NCBI GenBank assembly: GCA_031258755.1
Contig: JAIRMK010000118.1
Location: 1 to 5,406, forward strand
DNA: 5,406 nt
From: Prevotellaceae bacterium
Lineage (GTDB): Bacteria > Bacteroidota > Bacteroidia > Bacteroidales > UBA932
Direction: 5' to 3'
Under the pieces are notes generated by a model that was given only the letters and a program-made list of their open reading frames with translations, was not told the DNA's origin and did no database searches. Shown here in pieces: positions 5,087-5,406 of this stretch. A program made the position numbers and the translations under genes. Positions within the stretch are counted from its first letter, which is position 1; each line of letters opens with the position of its first letter.

Positions 5087-5398
5087 ATGGGAAATCTTGG
5101 TTTTGGGTACAAACCCACGCATCCGGGCGAATTACTGAAAGAAGAAATTGAGTGCAGAGGAATATCACAACGTAAAATTGCCGTGCAAATGGGAATGTCA
5201 TACACCGCTTTTAATGACATCCTCAACGAACGCCGTTCGCTCTCTGCCACTTCTGCCATGATGTTTGAAGCCGCATTGGGGGTAAAAGCGGATATGCTCA
5301 TGCGGATGCAAACAAAATATAATCTGCAAGTGGCAAGTCAAGACAAATCTTTTACCAAACGACTTGCACAAATTCGCCAAACGGCGGCTATACTTTGA
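5087..5398 (+). CDS. higA: HigA-type antitoxin, XRE/HTH_3 DNA-binding protein
   Basis: The 103-residue product is the antitoxin that neutralises HigB and probably represses the operon. PTHPGELLKEEIECRGIS (residues 10-27) is the typical HigA opening. The helix-turn-helix runs from about Ser27 to Asn47, with helix 2 SQRKIAVQMG and recognition helix SYTAFNDILN. ERRSLSATSAMMFEAALGVKADMLMRMQTKYNL follows as in the family. The C-terminus (FTKRLAQIRQTAAIL) is intact, so the pair looks functional. Antitoxin and DNA-binding roles sit in one chain, unlike the PIN-module partner nearby. The stop TGA shares its A with an ATG (5398-5400, TGATG); whether a third gene begins there cannot be told because the window ends 6 nt later. 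Confidence 0.92.
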   Translation: MGNLGFGYKPTHPGELLKEEIECRGISQRKIAVQMGMSYTAFNDILNERRSLSATSAMMFEAALGVKADMLMRMQTKYNLQVASQDKSFTKRLAQIRQTAAIL

Positions 5399-5406
5399 TG
5401 CTGCAA

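Overview
The window (5406 nt) looks like a chromosomal piece of a Bacteroidota bacterium, most likely of the order Bacteroidales. Three things point there. The S12, S7, EF-G and S10 proteins read like Bacteroidales orthologues. Most genes have A/T-rich leaders without a Shine-Dalgarno sequence. Three start regions carry the phylum-specific -7 promoter box TATCTTTG (consensus TAnnTTTG), once with a correctly spaced -33 TTTG. Genus and species cannot be read from the sequence.

Positions 1-3444 (+ strand) hold the str-type operon rpsL-rpsG-fusA-rpsJ, encoding ribosomal proteins S12 and S7, elongation factor G and ribosomal protein S10. All four genes are intact. A promoter box sits at the very start of the window. 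fusA is unusual in having a strong Shine-Dalgarno sequence that overlaps the rpsG stop codon. A short GAAT-phased array fills the fusA-rpsJ gap.

Directly after rpsJ, where Bacteroidales normally continue with rplC and the rest of the S10 operon, gene direction reverses. A guanine deaminase gene (3441-3923, - strand) overlaps rpsJ tail to tail by 4 nt. Upstream of it on the same strand lies a pair resembling a type II toxin-antitoxin module: a PIN-domain RNase-like protein (4177-4620) and a small helical partner (3942-4184) that overlaps it by 8 nt. The three - strand genes are close enough to form one transcript starting near 4630.

A 141-nt divergent intergenic region (4621-4761) separates this block from a second, + strand module, higB-higA (4762-5398). 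The region contains both promoters, short tandem repeats, and two inverted repeats placed in and next to the higBA promoter, as expected for an autorepression operator. The window ends 8 nt after higA.

The main points of interest are the break in the ribosomal superoperon, the two back-to-back toxin-antitoxin modules beside it, the poorly characterised partner of the PIN protein, and the operator-like palindrome in the higBA promoter. No RNA genes, CRISPR arrays, transposases or attachment sites were seen.
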